DNA from: Oscillospiraceae bacterium
Lineage (GTDB): Bacteria; Bacillota; Clostridia; Oscillospirales; Ruminococcaceae
Direction of reading: 5' to 3'
Length of the DNA: 43,129 nucleotides
NCBI GenBank assembly: GCA_020024475.1
Contig: JAHHTS010000012.1
Location: forward strand, 1-43,129
Both the position numbers and the translations under genes were made by a program. The notes beneath the pieces were generated by a model. It searched no databases. It saw nothing but the letters and a program-made list of their open reading frames with translations, and was not told the origin of the DNA. This document shows, piece after piece, positions 16,197-26,662 of this stretch; the stretch's first letter is position 1, and every line of letters starts with the position of its first letter.

Positions 16197-18515
16197 ATGT
16201 ATTCATATGAATGGGATGTAGAAACTGGAGGCCTAAAGCTAAACACATCACCTTTGCCGTTTAGCAAAGAGCCAAGACCAGTTTATTATAAAGAATTAGA
16301 TATTTTAGGATTTGATAAATACTGGAATTATGACAAGAATGACACATATCCGTATATGTGGGCAGAGGCAAATAATTACTGGTATAGGGGTAGACTGGTT
16401 GCAAAAACAAAAGGCGGATCTATATATTCAGCTCCTGAGTTGATTTTGTTAGAAGATCCAGAACCGGATAATATGCCACTGCGATTTGTTGATGTTCCGG
16501 GTATGGTAGAAAAAAACAGAGAACTCTTAGAAATCTTAACGCAGGATACGATTAAAAAAGTATACAACACTTATGTCAAATATGAAGATAAGGTTGATGT
16601 TTTCTATGTTGCATTCAGCGGTGGGAAAGACAGTATTGTAACACTTGATATTGTACAAAAGACATTACCGCACAACAAATTTAAAGTATTGTTTGGAGAT
16701 ACCGGAATGGAGTTTCCAGATACTTATGATACTGTAGATAAAATCGAAGATGAATGTAAACTTCAAGGTATTGAATTCATTAGAGCAAAATCAGATTTAG
16801 AGCCACACTGTACTTGGAAACAATTTGGTCCGCCTTCTAAAGTTACTAGATGGTGCTGTAGTGTGCATAAAACATCACCACAAATACTGGCTCTAAGAAA
16901 TTATTTGGGAAAACACGATTTTACGGGGATGGCATTTGTCGGTGTTAGAGCCAATGAAAGTATTTCCAGAAGTGAGTATGGTTATGTAAGCTTAGGAGAA
17001 AAGCATAAAGGACAATATAGTTGTAATCCGATATTGGAATGGAATACTGCGGAATTATATACTTATATATTTTCTGAAAATCTTCATTTAAACGAGGCTT
17101 ATAAGAAAGGTAATAATAGAGCTGGATGTTTAGTTTGTCCGAATGTATCAGAAAAAAACGCTTTTTTTAGAAGAGCTTGTTACTCAAAAGAAGTAGATGA
17201 TTATATGAATATAATTTCTGATTTATACAAAGAAAGCATTCCAACAGAAAATAAGCGAAAAGAATTCTTAGAAAATACTGGCTGGAAAGCACGTATGAAT
17301 GGAAGAGATATTTCAATCGCTATTGGATGCACAGAACTGACATCAGGAGAAAATTTTATTATTAGAGTAACTAATCCTAAGAACGACTGGAAAGAATGGA
17401 TTAAAACAGTAGGAGTTCTTTTGAATGAATCATCGCCTTATAGGATTGATTTTAGAGGAACTGAGTATTCATTTAAAATTACTGAAAAAGAAGACGGATA
17501 TGATGTATTAATAGATAAATATCTATCTAGAACAGCACCGCTATTTGTTAAGTTATTAAAGAATGTATTTCATAAAGCAGCCTGCTGTATTGGATGTCAC
17601 GAATGTGAAGCGGATTGTCAAAAAGGCTGTATTACAATGAGTAATGGAAAAGTAAAAATAAGCGAGAACTGCATACACTGTTCTCAATGTCATAAGGTTG
17701 ATAGAGGATGTTTGATTTTTAAGTCATTAGAAATGCCAAAGGGAGGATCAAAAATGGAAACTAAAAGTTTAAATTGTTATTCTACTCACGCACCGAAAAT
17801 GGAGTGGATTACTCAATATTTTTCAAAAAAGGATGAATTTATAGTTAACAATTCATTGGGTTCACAAATGTTTAGCTTCTTTAAAAGATTTTTAAGGGAT
17901 GCTGACCTCATCTCAGGAGATAATTTTAGTGATTTCGCAAAAATTATAGATTCTATTGGATTAGATGATTTAACAAGTTGGGGATTGATTTTAACAAATT
18001 TAGTATATACACCTCAGATAAACTGGTTTGTAAAAAATATTCATATGAATGAATTATCTTCTAAAGAATATATTACTTCCATGTTGATAGAAAGTGGTAC
18101 AAACGAAAGAGCTGCAAATGATATTTTTAGAGCATTTACTCGTTTTGTAGAATTACCTTTTTCTGAGGTTGGAATGGGATTCTCTGAAAAACAAAAAAAC
18201 AAAATTGTATCAATTTCCAGAACACCTTGGCAAAATCCTGATTCACGAGTAATTCTTTATAGTTTGTATAAATTTGCTGAAAATTGTGGGGACTACTATC
18301 AGTTTACGCTTACTCGTTTATTAAATCATGAGATTGACAGCGATGGAGTGAGTCCAACTGAAATCTTTGGTCTTGACCGTGAACAAATGGAGAAAATTCT
18401 GAATGGACTTTCTATAAATTATCCAGAGTTTATCGCTGCTTCTTTTACTTTGGATTTAGATAACATTACTTTAAGAAACGATAAGACATCAAAAGATGTT
18501 CTTGAGCTATTCTAA
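16197..18515 (+). CDS. brxP: BrxP-like PAPS reductase / 4Fe-4S ferredoxin / DUF4007 fusion
   Basis: A 772-aa protein. After an N-terminal region of about 125 residues comes a PAPS-reductase/ATP-pyrophosphatase domain. It has the nucleotide loop SGGKDS (141-146), DTGMEFPDT, a CC pair (WCCSVHKTS) and GCLVCP, a cysteine set like that of DndC, which activates DNA for sulfur insertion. Residues about 463-505 hold eight ferredoxin-type cysteines (CCIGCHECEADCQKGC, CIHCSQCHKVDRGC). The last ~250 residues resemble DUF4007, known beside PAPS reductases in DNA-modification loci. In type 4 BREX the PAPS reductase BrxP replaces the methyltransferase. The start is ATG 16197 with AAGGGA at 16181-16186. An upstream in-frame ATG at 16044 lies deep in the previous gene and is unlikely. 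Confidence 0.88.
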   Translation: MYSYEWDVETGGLKLNTSPLPFSKEPRPVYYKELDILGFDKYWNYDKNDTYPYMWAEANNYWYRGRLVAKTKGGSIYSAPELILLEDPEPDNMPLRFVDVPGMVEKNRELLEILTQDTIKKVYNTYVKYEDKVDVFYVAFSGGKDSIVTLDIVQKTLPHNKFKVLFGDTGMEFPDTYDTVDKIEDECKLQGIEFIRAKSDLEPHCTWKQFGPPSKVTRWCCSVHKTSPQILALRNYLGKHDFTGMAFVGVRANESISRSEYGYVSLGEKHKGQYSCNPILEWNTAELYTYIFSENLHLNEAYKKGNNRAGCLVCPNVSEKNAFFRRACYSKEVDDYMNIISDLYKESIPTENKRKEFLENTGWKARMNGRDISIAIGCTELTSGENFIIRVTNPKNDWKEWIKTVGVLLNESSPYRIDFRGTEYSFKITEKEDGYDVLIDKYLSRTAPLFVKLLKNVFHKAACCIGCHECEADCQKGCITMSNGKVKISENCIHCSQCHKVDRGCLIFKSLEMPKGGSKMETKSLNCYSTHAPKMEWITQYFSKKDEFIVNNSLGSQMFSFFKRFLRDADLISGDNFSDFAKIIDSIGLDDLTSWGLILTNLVYTPQINWFVKNIHMNELSSKEYITSMLIESGTNERAANDIFRAFTRFVELPFSEVGMGFSEKQKNKIVSISRTPWQNPDSRVILYSLYKFAENCGDYYQFTLTRLLNHEIDSDGVSPTEIFGLDREQMEKILNGLSINYPEFIAASFTLDLDNITLRNDKTSKDVLELF

Positions 18516-18531
18516 GGGGAGGAAAAACAAA

Positions 18532-21500
18532 ATGTCACTTGATATTTATCGCCATTATTTTGATATAGACCCAGATTATTTTCCAGCGGTTAATGAAGCT
18601 TTGATAAAACAAAAACCTGATTTATGGAAAAAATATTATCCGCATACTACATTTGTAAAACTATTAAAGGACACTGTAAGTGTTCTTAGAAAAGAACAAA
18701 AAAGGTCTATTTGGGTTGAGGGTGCGTATGGTACCGGTAAATCCCATGCTGTTTTAACATTAAAAAAACTTCTTGATGTTTCAGAAGAAGAAACAAAGGA
18801 ATATTTTCAAAAATTTAAGTTGGATAATGACCTTTATAATAAACTTCAAGGTGCAAAGAATAGCGGAGAAATTTTAACTGTGCATAGATATGGCTCATCA
18901 TCAATTCGTGGTGACCACAATCTTGTTTTTGCTATTCAAGAAAGTATTGAAAAAGCATTAAAAGAAAAAGGAATTGAAAACAAAGGTAGCAGTGCTCTGA
19001 AAGATGCCATTACAAAATGGCTTAGCGATTCAGCAAATAAAGCTTTTTTCAATACACTTGTAACTGATAATTACTCCAATTTATTCGGCGGCGATAATGC
19101 GGATGATATTATTGAAAAACTTAACACTTTGTCTGGCGATGCGTTAATTGCTTTAATGGAGAAGATTTTCAAGGTCGCAGATGAAAGACAAATCAAAGCT
19201 TTCACTTTAGATACAACTGGTTTGGTTTCTTGGATTAAAGAAGTCATTAAAGTAAACAATTTAAAGGCTATTGTCTTTATTTGGGATGAGTTTACTGAGT
19301 TTTTTAATAACAACGCAAGAAGTCTTACTGGTTTTCAGGAAATTGCTGAAATCAGCGAAACAGATCCTTTTTATTTAATAATTGTTACTCATAAGAGTGC
19401 CGGTTTGTTTGATGATGCTGATAAAGATAAATCAAAAATTCTTGACCGTTTTATCAAACCAACTTGTATTATAGAACTTCCGGAAAATATGGCATTCCAG
19501 CTGATGGGTGCAGCAATGGAAAAGAACCAAGATGAAACTGTGCTTGAGGATTGGGATATTACTGTTGATGACCTTTATGAAAGAACTCATGAATCGAGAA
19601 AAATAGTTCAAAATAATGCAAAAATTTCTGATAAAGAATTGAAAGATATCCTTCCAATTCATCCGTATACGGCTCTTCTACTTAAACATATTTCTTCTGC
19701 ATTTGATTCAAATCAGCGTAGTATGTTTGATTTTATCAAGAATGATAGGGGCGATGAAATAAAAGGTTTCCAATGGTTTATAGATAATTACGGCCCAAAT
19801 GATGAAAATCCGCTACTTACGGTTGATATGTTGTGGGAATTTTTCTATGACAAAGGTAAAGAATACCTTTCTCATGATATTCGTTCGATTTTAGATTGTT
19901 ATTCTCGTGCAGTAACAAAACAGTTGCTTGATGAAGAAAAAAGGGTATTAAAAGCAATTCTTCTTTTACAAGCAATATCTCAAAAGGTTGGCGATTCTGT
20001 AGAATTGTTTATCCCTAATGAGAAAAATGTAAATAACGCATTTGAAGGCTCTGATTTGGATAACGGGGCAGCTGGAAGATGTGCTGAAAAACTTGTTCGT
20101 GATGAAATCCTTTATAAAAAGCCACTTGGTAGTGGTAAGACACAATATTCTGCTTTAGTAAATGCAGGAGATATGGCTGCAATTGATAAGTTTAAAGATG
20201 AGGTTAAGAAGAAATCTACGACCACTTTAATAAACGAAGGTGAAGTGTATGATTCTGTTACATTAGGAGGAGCTTTAAAACTTCGTTATGAACTAAAATA
20301 TGTATCGTCTTCTGACTTTGATTCAACAATTAAGCTGGTTCGCAATCAGGAAAGTAAATATGAGGATAAAATTGTGGCTATTGTTTCGTTTGCAAAAGAT
20401 GATAGCGAAAGTGTAGTCATTGGTAAAAAAATAAAAGAAGCCTTAAAGGATGGAAGCTATAAAATGATATTTATTGATGCTTCTACTACACCACTTGGAA
20501 AAGATGGATATGACCAATATTGCGAAAATATGGCTCAAGCAATGTATCATACTGGAAAAGATAATAGCTTGGCAAGGCAGTATGAAACAAATGCAAAAGA
20601 AGCATTAAAAAAATGGAAGAGTCGTGTATCTGGAGGCGAATTTATCGTTTATACATCTGAGAAGCAAGATGGTGAGAGAGCGACTACAATTGAAATGTTA
20701 TACACTGCTCTTTCAGATATTAACAAAAATAAATATAAAAATTGCTTAGAAGGCACCTATTCCTTTATTGACAATATGTATATGCCAAATTCCTTAAAAT
20801 CAGGAGTTGAATGTGGCGTTAAGCAAGAAGTTAAGGGTTCTTTTAGATCGACAAATCCAGCTACCAAGATTGAAAATGCTTTAGAAGAAGTTTGGAATTA
20901 TGATGGCAAATATTGGATAGATAAACCGCATCTTTTGATTTCAAAAATAAAGAAGCATGTAGAAGATTTAATAAAAGAATCTTTTGATAACGGTGGTCGT
21001 ATTTCTATTGCAAGAATCTATGACGAATTAAAAGCTGTACCATTTGGCTTTATGCCGTGTAATATTTCAGCTTTCATTTTGGGATTTGTGCTTAAAGAGT
21101 ATGTAGATGGTTCTTATAGTTGGAGTGATGGACTTTCAAATGATGTGTTGAGCATCAGTAAGCTTCAAGAAATGATTGATGAAGTAATTAAGAATCAGAT
21201 TACACCGAGTATTAGATATAAAGATAAGTACATTGTTGCAATGACAGAAGATGAAAAATCTTTCAATGAGGTTACGTCTATTGCATTCAACATACCTAAG
21301 AGCCTTTGTACTTCTGTTGAACAAACGAGGGAACGAATTCGTAGTAAAATGAAAGAGTTCAATTTTCCTATTTGGACTTTAAAATCTATTATTGGTAAAG
21401 AGAATGTTCAAACTGACAAAGAAGTTCTTGTTAAAGTTATTGATCTTTATTCTGCAATAGCAAATAACAGTAGTACTGGTGCAGGAAGCACAAGTGATAG

Positions 21501-22728
21501 TGACATTGCATACGAAATTGGCAAATTATGCAGAGATAATAAAAATGTTGCAAGCGATTTAAAATCCTTGCTGAGTAAAGAAAAATGTACTGAAGGAATG
21601 AATGCCTATCTGTATGAATTTGAAGATGGAGAACTTATTACTCTATCGGAAGTAGTTGGTGATAATGGTCAGTATATTAATGTGCTCAGAAGAAAATTTG
21701 ATGCAGAGGCTGCTAATTGGGTTTGGAATGTTGAAACTGTTCAACAAAAAATTAGAGAAGTAATTCTTGAATACAAGATTGTAGAAGCAAGTAATAAAGT
21801 TGTTTCAAAAGGTACAAGCTTTGAAAACACTGTAAGAGAATGGTGTGATAAGTGTCAGTACATTAAAGTTTCCTATCCAGCTGCAAAAAACTATTTAGAT
21901 GATTTTGGAAACTTTTTAGAAGCTCTTTATAACGTGAAAAAGTCCGGTGTTATTTTGGATTCACAAAAACAAAAGTTTTATGATTTACTTGTTGCAAATT
22001 CTGATAACTTCAAAGTATTCTATGCAAATCAAATTGAACTGTTTAAGAAAGTTTGCCAATTTTATCTTGAGGGATTCTCTGATGAAGAAGTGAAAGACAT
22101 ATTCAATACTATTCCAACAGGGTCATTTATAAAAGAAAAAGCTGAGTATACTACTCTTGTTGACAGCAAAGTAGATGAATACAAACGAAACAGCAAATCT
22201 GCAAAATTAAAGAAGTTCTGGCAAGAAAAAACTAATACAGAAACGCCGAGAGAATGGTCTAAAAAATATCAAATGTCGATTTTGTGTATGATAGATAATA
22301 GTGAAATTCAATCGGCAAGAGCTGCTTTTGGAGCTATAAACAAAGCACATCCAGACGAAATTTCTATTGACAAAGCTATGAAATATCTTGAAAATGCTAA
22401 TTTTTTCAATAGATTAGATGATGAAAATGCTCGTAATAAAGCTTTTGTTGATTCTGTTATAAAAAATTATTCTGTAATGCTTACTGATATTGATGAAGTA
22501 AAACAATATTTAGAAAGTAGAATCGCTTTAGAGCCATATGATTGGTTCGCTTTGCCTGAAGTTGAAACAAAATTAAAACAATTGGCAGAAGCGAAGTACG
22601 ATCAGGGAGGCTGCGAAAAGGCTCTTGAAAAAATCGACAGTATGGCAGAAGCAGATGTAAAGAGATACTTAAAAGACCTTATCAAAGATGATATGGTAGT
22701 AGGAATGGCTATTATAAAAGATAATTAG
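18532..22728 (+). CDS. brxC: BrxC/PglY-like P-loop ATPase
   Basis: A 1398-aa cytosolic ATPase. Walker A is GAYGTGKS (64-71), preceded by the family-typical N-terminus 'MSLDIYRHYFDIDPDYFPAV'. Walker B is IVFIWDE with Asp252-Glu253. The long remainder is helical with no other recognisable catalytic site. BrxC/PglY is one of the two core BREX proteins (with PglZ) and is needed for both modification and phage blocking. The start is ATG 18532, with GGGGAGG right before it; an upstream in-frame ATG (18496) overlaps the brxP 3' end and has no site. The gap to brxP is 16 nt and to pglZ 10 nt. Length exceeds 1200 aa, as usual for the family. Confidence 0.9.
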   Translation: MSLDIYRHYFDIDPDYFPAVNEALIKQKPDLWKKYYPHTTFVKLLKDTVSVLRKEQKRSIWVEGAYGTGKSHAVLTLKKLLDVSEEETKEYFQKFKLDNDLYNKLQGAKNSGEILTVHRYGSSSIRGDHNLVFAIQESIEKALKEKGIENKGSSALKDAITKWLSDSANKAFFNTLVTDNYSNLFGGDNADDIIEKLNTLSGDALIALMEKIFKVADERQIKAFTLDTTGLVSWIKEVIKVNNLKAIVFIWDEFTEFFNNNARSLTGFQEIAEISETDPFYLIIVTHKSAGLFDDADKDKSKILDRFIKPTCIIELPENMAFQLMGAAMEKNQDETVLEDWDITVDDLYERTHESRKIVQNNAKISDKELKDILPIHPYTALLLKHISSAFDSNQRSMFDFIKNDRGDEIKGFQWFIDNYGPNDENPLLTVDMLWEFFYDKGKEYLSHDIRSILDCYSRAVTKQLLDEEKRVLKAILLLQAISQKVGDSVELFIPNEKNVNNAFEGSDLDNGAAGRCAEKLVRDEILYKKPLGSGKTQYSALVNAGDMAAIDKFKDEVKKKSTTTLINEGEVYDSVTLGGALKLRYELKYVSSSDFDSTIKLVRNQESKYEDKIVAIVSFAKDDSESVVIGKKIKEALKDGSYKMIFIDASTTPLGKDGYDQYCENMAQAMYHTGKDNSLARQYETNAKEALKKWKSRVSGGEFIVYTSEKQDGERATTIEMLYTALSDINKNKYKNCLEGTYSFIDNMYMPNSLKSGVECGVKQEVKGSFRSTNPATKIENALEEVWNYDGKYWIDKPHLLISKIKKHVEDLIKESFDNGGRISIARIYDELKAVPFGFMPCNISAFILGFVLKEYVDGSYSWSDGLSNDVLSISKLQEMIDEVIKNQITPSIRYKDKYIVAMTEDEKSFNEVTSIAFNIPKSLCTSVEQTRERIRSKMKEFNFPIWTLKSIIGKENVQTDKEVLVKVIDLYSAIANNSSTGAGSTSDSDIAYEIGKLCRDNKNVASDLKSLLSKEKCTEGMNAYLYEFEDGELITLSEVVGDNGQYINVLRRKFDAEAANWVWNVETVQQKIREVILEYKIVEASNKVVSKGTSFENTVREWCDKCQYIKVSYPAAKNYLDDFGNFLEALYNVKKSGVILDSQKQKFYDLLVANSDNFKVFYANQIELFKKVCQFYLEGFSDEEVKDIFNTIPTGSFIKEKAEYTTLVDSKVDEYKRNSKSAKLKKFWQEKTNTETPREWSKKYQMSILCMIDNSEIQSARAAFGAINKAHPDEISIDKAMKYLENANFFNRLDDENARNKAFVDSVIKNYSVMLTDIDEVKQYLESRIALEPYDWFALPEVETKLKQLAEAKYDQGGCEKALEKIDSMAEADVKRYLKDLIKDDMVVGMAIIKDN

Positions 22729-22738
22729 GAGGAAAGGT

Positions 22739-25015
22739 ATGAAAATTGATGCTTGTATAAAAAAGATAACTAAGTATTTGGCATCAGAAAATGCTCAGCC
22801 TTTGATTGTTAATGTTCAAAACAGTGAATCTTTAGATAAAGTATTAACTCATTTTAATGTTGGCGAAAATGTTATTATAAATGCTTCCGAGTTTTGCAAT
22901 AAAGATGAGCTTCCTCGTATAGAAACTGTGTTAAATGAAATTGCTACTGAAAAGAAAAACTGCTTTTTAGTTGGATTGACTTCGTTTATGAGATTTCTTG
23001 GAGAAGAGAAAATAAAAAAATATCTAACAAATATTATAAATATGACTATTACGAGCCATGTAGTTGTTATGACGTATCAATGTGAAAAACATCTCACCTT
23101 TACTTCTGATCCAAGATTATCTCGTAGTATATGCTTGCTTGATGGAGAAGTAGATGAATTACCCGAATTAGTTTTTATGTCGAAGGAACTCCCAGATCCT
23201 TCGACAGGATGTATTGTTACTGGTGTTGAAAATGTTGTTGAAAAAATTGAAAAAACTACAGAGAAGAAACTAATCATAAAAACCAACAAACGCAAGAGTA
23301 TGTATCCGAAATCTACATATGTTATTTCAGATATGAGTAAAGCTTATGATATTGTTGCTGAAAGAGATTCTATGTTATCTTTAATCAACGAGAATATAGG
23401 AACTGAAGGTCAATGGGATTATTTAGCTTCTATCATGAATGGTGAAAAATCTTTTGTCGAAATATGTGATAACGAATTTGGAAATCATCAGAGCCTTGAG
23501 ATTGCAATTCCAAGTTATAAAAACTATTCAGAACAGAAAAAGTGGTTATATTTTCTTGCGTTAAAGGTTTTTGGAGCAAAAAATAACGATTGCTTAGCAT
23601 TATCTGCTCAAAATACAAATACATATTCTCTTTTGATAAGGGAAGTGTTTAGGAGTATTTTAACAAAAAATATTGAAGATAAAGATTTTGCTCAGTTTTA
23701 CTCACAAAGAAAGTTATTGTTGATTGCCCTTGAAAATCCAATAGATGATGTTGTAGACTTCTGTAAAATGGTTTTACAGAAAGAAAAAAATGCAATTTAT
23801 TATTTGACTGATAACACAAGACAAGAAAAGGAACTTATTATAACATTACTTGAAAAGTATTATCAAAACTCGAGCAAAAATGAGATTGAAAAAATATTAT
23901 CTGTTGTTTACCCTGATTTATCTTCATATCTGAATGATTATAGGTACAATTTGCCACTTTTAGATGAGTATTTTTCAATGTATACACATTGTAAAGTTAT
24001 TAATAAGGTTCTTCCCCATATGGAAGAACTTGTTAATCAACAAGCAAAGCTTCGTGAATATAATTTATTACTTCAACCAAGAACTTCAAAAATTGACGTG
24101 ATTGATAAAGCGGGTTCTCAACTTTACTTTATGGATGCAATGGGGGTTGAATATTTACCTTATATACTTGCTAAATGTAAAGAAAAAAATTTGATTGCAA
24201 ATATAAATGTATGTTGTGCTAATTTACCTACTATAACAAGTAAAAACAAAGAATTTATAAGTGATTTTGAATCACAAGGCATAGCTGTTAATTCAATCAA
24301 AGAATTGGATGAGATTAAACATCATGGTACTAACGATTATGACTATAGGCAAAGAAAGCAACCAATTCATTTGATAAGAGAATTGGAAATAATTGATAAT
24401 GTTTTGGATAATATCAAATTAAAAATAGGACAAGGTCAATGTGAAAAAGCTTTTATGGTATCAGATCATGGTGCAAGCCGATTGGCGGTTTTGCATGAAA
24501 CTGAAAATATTTGGGAAATGAAGTCAAAGGGCGAACACTCTGGAAGGTGTTGTCCGAAAACTGAAGCGGATGTACAATCTGAATTCGCCACTGAAGAAGA
24601 CGGTTTTTGGGTACTTGCTAACTATGACCGTTTTAAAGGAGGCAGAAAAGCTAATGTTGAGGTACATGGTGGAGCTACTTTAGAAGAAGTAGTAGTACCT
24701 ATAATAGAAATTTACAAACTTGCCGGTGATATAGAAGTATCCATTATTGAAAAAATCATTATAGTGAGCTTCAGAAAGAAAGCTGCAATAAGATTGTTTT
24801 CTAACACAAAGCTACAAAATGTAACTGTACAAGTTGATGGCGGAGATTTTTATGAAGCTAAAGAGCAAGATGATAATATGTATCTTGTGGAAATGCCTAA
24901 GTTGAAAAAAGTAAAAAGATATAATGTTGATGTTTTTGCGTCAAATAATTTGATTGCTTCTGGTTTGTCTTTTGAAATTAAGAAAGAAAGCTCACAAGAA
25001 AAAGATTTACTGTAA
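22739..25015 (+). CDS. pglZ: PglZ-domain protein (BREX core)
   Basis: A 758-aa protein. The N-terminal ~200 residues are a mixed alpha/beta region and the centre is helical. The PglZ (alkaline-phosphatase-superfamily-like) domain occupies about 455-680, with LYFMDAMGVEYLPYILAKC (Asp466), MVSDHGASRLAVL (Asp576-His577) and the KGEHSGRCCP and NYDRFKGGRKAN segments. PglZ is the signature protein of all BREX systems. Metal-dependent nuclease or phosphodiesterase activity is known for some members, and the acidic and His residues seen here fit. An AGGAGG site is upstream. It sits between brxC and brxL as in type 4 gene order. Confidence 0.88.
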   Translation: MKIDACIKKITKYLASENAQPLIVNVQNSESLDKVLTHFNVGENVIINASEFCNKDELPRIETVLNEIATEKKNCFLVGLTSFMRFLGEEKIKKYLTNIINMTITSHVVVMTYQCEKHLTFTSDPRLSRSICLLDGEVDELPELVFMSKELPDPSTGCIVTGVENVVEKIEKTTEKKLIIKTNKRKSMYPKSTYVISDMSKAYDIVAERDSMLSLINENIGTEGQWDYLASIMNGEKSFVEICDNEFGNHQSLEIAIPSYKNYSEQKKWLYFLALKVFGAKNNDCLALSAQNTNTYSLLIREVFRSILTKNIEDKDFAQFYSQRKLLLIALENPIDDVVDFCKMVLQKEKNAIYYLTDNTRQEKELIITLLEKYYQNSSKNEIEKILSVVYPDLSSYLNDYRYNLPLLDEYFSMYTHCKVINKVLPHMEELVNQQAKLREYNLLLQPRTSKIDVIDKAGSQLYFMDAMGVEYLPYILAKCKEKNLIANINVCCANLPTITSKNKEFISDFESQGIAVNSIKELDEIKHHGTNDYDYRQRKQPIHLIRELEIIDNVLDNIKLKIGQGQCEKAFMVSDHGASRLAVLHETENIWEMKSKGEHSGRCCPKTEADVQSEFATEEDGFWVLANYDRFKGGRKANVEVHGGATLEEVVVPIIEIYKLAGDIEVSIIEKIIIVSFRKKAAIRLFSNTKLQNVTVQVDGGDFYEAKEQDDNMYLVEMPKLKKVKRYNVDVFASNNLIASGLSFEIKKESSQEKDLL

Positions 25016-25026
25016 GGAGGAAAAAC

Positions 25027-26472
25027 ATGCAAGAAAAATTAAGAGAATGCTTTGATGAGATGGTTGTGTATAAAGACCTTAAAAAAAGCAATTTCTTTTC
25101 AGCTTTAAGTTTACCATCGTTCCTTCGAGATTGGCTTCTAAAAAAATTTGGAGATGATGAGGGAAACTTTGATATAGATGAACTTACAGATTTCATTCAT
25201 ACTTATATGCCTCGCAAAGATGAATGGATTAGTATTAAGAATCGAATTATTGTAGAAAACGAAAGAGTGAAAATCCTTACTAAGATTTCTGTGGATATTA
25301 ATATTAAAAATCAGGAAATAACATTTGCTTTACCTGATTTTGGTCTAACAAATAAAGAAACAATAATTGAACCATACACTTGGGAAGAGTGCAAGGATGA
25401 ATTGGTAAAAGGAAAAGAAACCTGGGGAGTTGTAGAATTGGGTTATAGATTACCTGATGAAGAATTGAAACTCTCTGGAAAAATTAAATTAACAGGTTTT
25501 ACTAATTTCTGTCCATACACAATCGATCTTGATTACTATAAAGATGTAAGAAGTGAATTTACCATTAGCGAATGGATTGATGTATTACTTGGTGCTATTG
25601 ACTATAATGCAGCTGGGTATGAAGATGAACATCAAAAATTGGCAATGTTAACCAGACTTCTTCCGTTTGTTGAAAAAAGGTTGAATTTAATAGAACTTGC
25701 TCCTAAAGGTACAGGTAAATCTTATTTGTTTGGTAGAGTTAGCAGATTTGGCTGGCTTTCATCCGGTGGAGTTATGTCAAGAGCAAAGATGTTCTATGAT
25801 ATAAGTAAGAGAACTCAAGGTCTAGTATGCAATAATGATTATGTAGCATTAGATGAAGTGCAAACTATTTCGTTTACTGATATAGATGAAATGAGAGCTG
25901 CTCTTAAGGGATATATGGAATCTGGCGTATTTACAGTTGGCAACTATGAAGGCGTGGCTGATTCTGGAATTATCTTGTTAGGAAATATAAGCCAAGATAA
26001 TATGGATGAATATAAGAGTATGTTTTCAGAATTACCTACAGCTTTTCATGAAAGTGCACTGTTAGATAGATTTCATGGATTTATTAAGGGTTGGGAAATT
26101 CCGAGAATGCATGATGATTTAAAAATATCAGGTTGGGCATTAAATTCGGAATATTTTTGTACGATTATGCACTTGTTACGTGATGATGCAAGTTATCGTG
26201 CTATTGTCGATAGATTAATAGAAGTACCTGAACATGCCGATACACGAGATACAGAAGCAGTAAAAAGAATATGCACCGCATATTTGAAATTACTCTTTCC
26301 TAATGTTCGTTCTGTAAGTGATGTAAATATTAGAGAATTCAATCGTTATTGTCTGCGTCCAGCAACTAAGATGAGAGGTATTATTAAAATTCAACTTGGT
26401 ATTCTTGATTCTGAATTCAAAGGAAAAAATGTTCCAAGTTTTTCAGTGAGGGATATTAGAGATGAAGATTAA
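25027..26472 (+). CDS. brxL: BrxL-like AAA ATPase, short form without Lon protease domain
   Basis: A 481-aa protein. N-terminal 'LRECFDEMVVYKDLKKSNFF' is typical of BrxL, followed by a beta-rich DNA-binding-like region. Walker A is APKGTGKSYLFG, Walker B is NDYVALDEVQ, and a later arginine-containing segment (ALLDRFHGFIKGWEIPRM) is the sensor-2/Arg-finger area. BrxL proteins of type 1 systems run to about 680 aa with a C-terminal Lon-like fold. Here the protein stops right after the AAA core, as expected of the type 4 form. BrxL assembles into DNA-clamping rings similar to MCM. An AAGGAGG site is upstream. The stop overlaps the start of the next gene by 11 nt. Confidence 0.87.
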   Translation: MQEKLRECFDEMVVYKDLKKSNFFSALSLPSFLRDWLLKKFGDDEGNFDIDELTDFIHTYMPRKDEWISIKNRIIVENERVKILTKISVDINIKNQEITFALPDFGLTNKETIIEPYTWEECKDELVKGKETWGVVELGYRLPDEELKLSGKIKLTGFTNFCPYTIDLDYYKDVRSEFTISEWIDVLLGAIDYNAAGYEDEHQKLAMLTRLLPFVEKRLNLIELAPKGTGKSYLFGRVSRFGWLSSGGVMSRAKMFYDISKRTQGLVCNNDYVALDEVQTISFTDIDEMRAALKGYMESGVFTVGNYEGVADSGIILLGNISQDNMDEYKSMFSELPTAFHESALLDRFHGFIKGWEIPRMHDDLKISGWALNSEYFCTIMHLLRDDASYRAIVDRLIEVPEHADTRDTEAVKRICTAYLKLLFPNVRSVSDVNIREFNRYCLRPATKMRGIIKIQLGILDSEFKGKNVPSFSVRDIRDED

Positions 26473-26662
26473 TTGTGTTATATGTGGTAAAAAAAACTTA
26501 GATAAAGATACTACAGGAATAAACAAAAAATTGTTAGGCTTGGATATTTATAATTTTTATTGCATGGATTGTCTTGCAGATTACTTAGGATGTACTGTAG
26601 ATGAGCTTCTGGATAAAATTGAAGAATTTAAAGAGGAAGGATGTACTCTTTTTGAGCAATGA
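26462..26662 (+). CDS. 66-aa CxxC/CxxC mini-protein
   Basis: MKINCVICGKKNLDKDTTGI, then YCMDCLADYLGCTVDELLDK and an acidic helix. Two Cys pairs (Cys5/Cys8 and a later CMDC) make a likely zinc or Fe-S site. It starts inside brxL (11-nt overlap, GAGGGAT upstream) and overlaps the following cysteine desulfurase start, so the three genes are translationally coupled. Its place between a DNA-handling ATPase and a sulfur donor suggests a sulfur carrier or metal chaperone role. This is inference; I do not recognise the family. Confidence 0.75.
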   Translation: MKINCVICGKKNLDKDTTGINKKLLGLDIYNFYCMDCLADYLGCTVDELLDKIEEFKEEGCTLFEQ

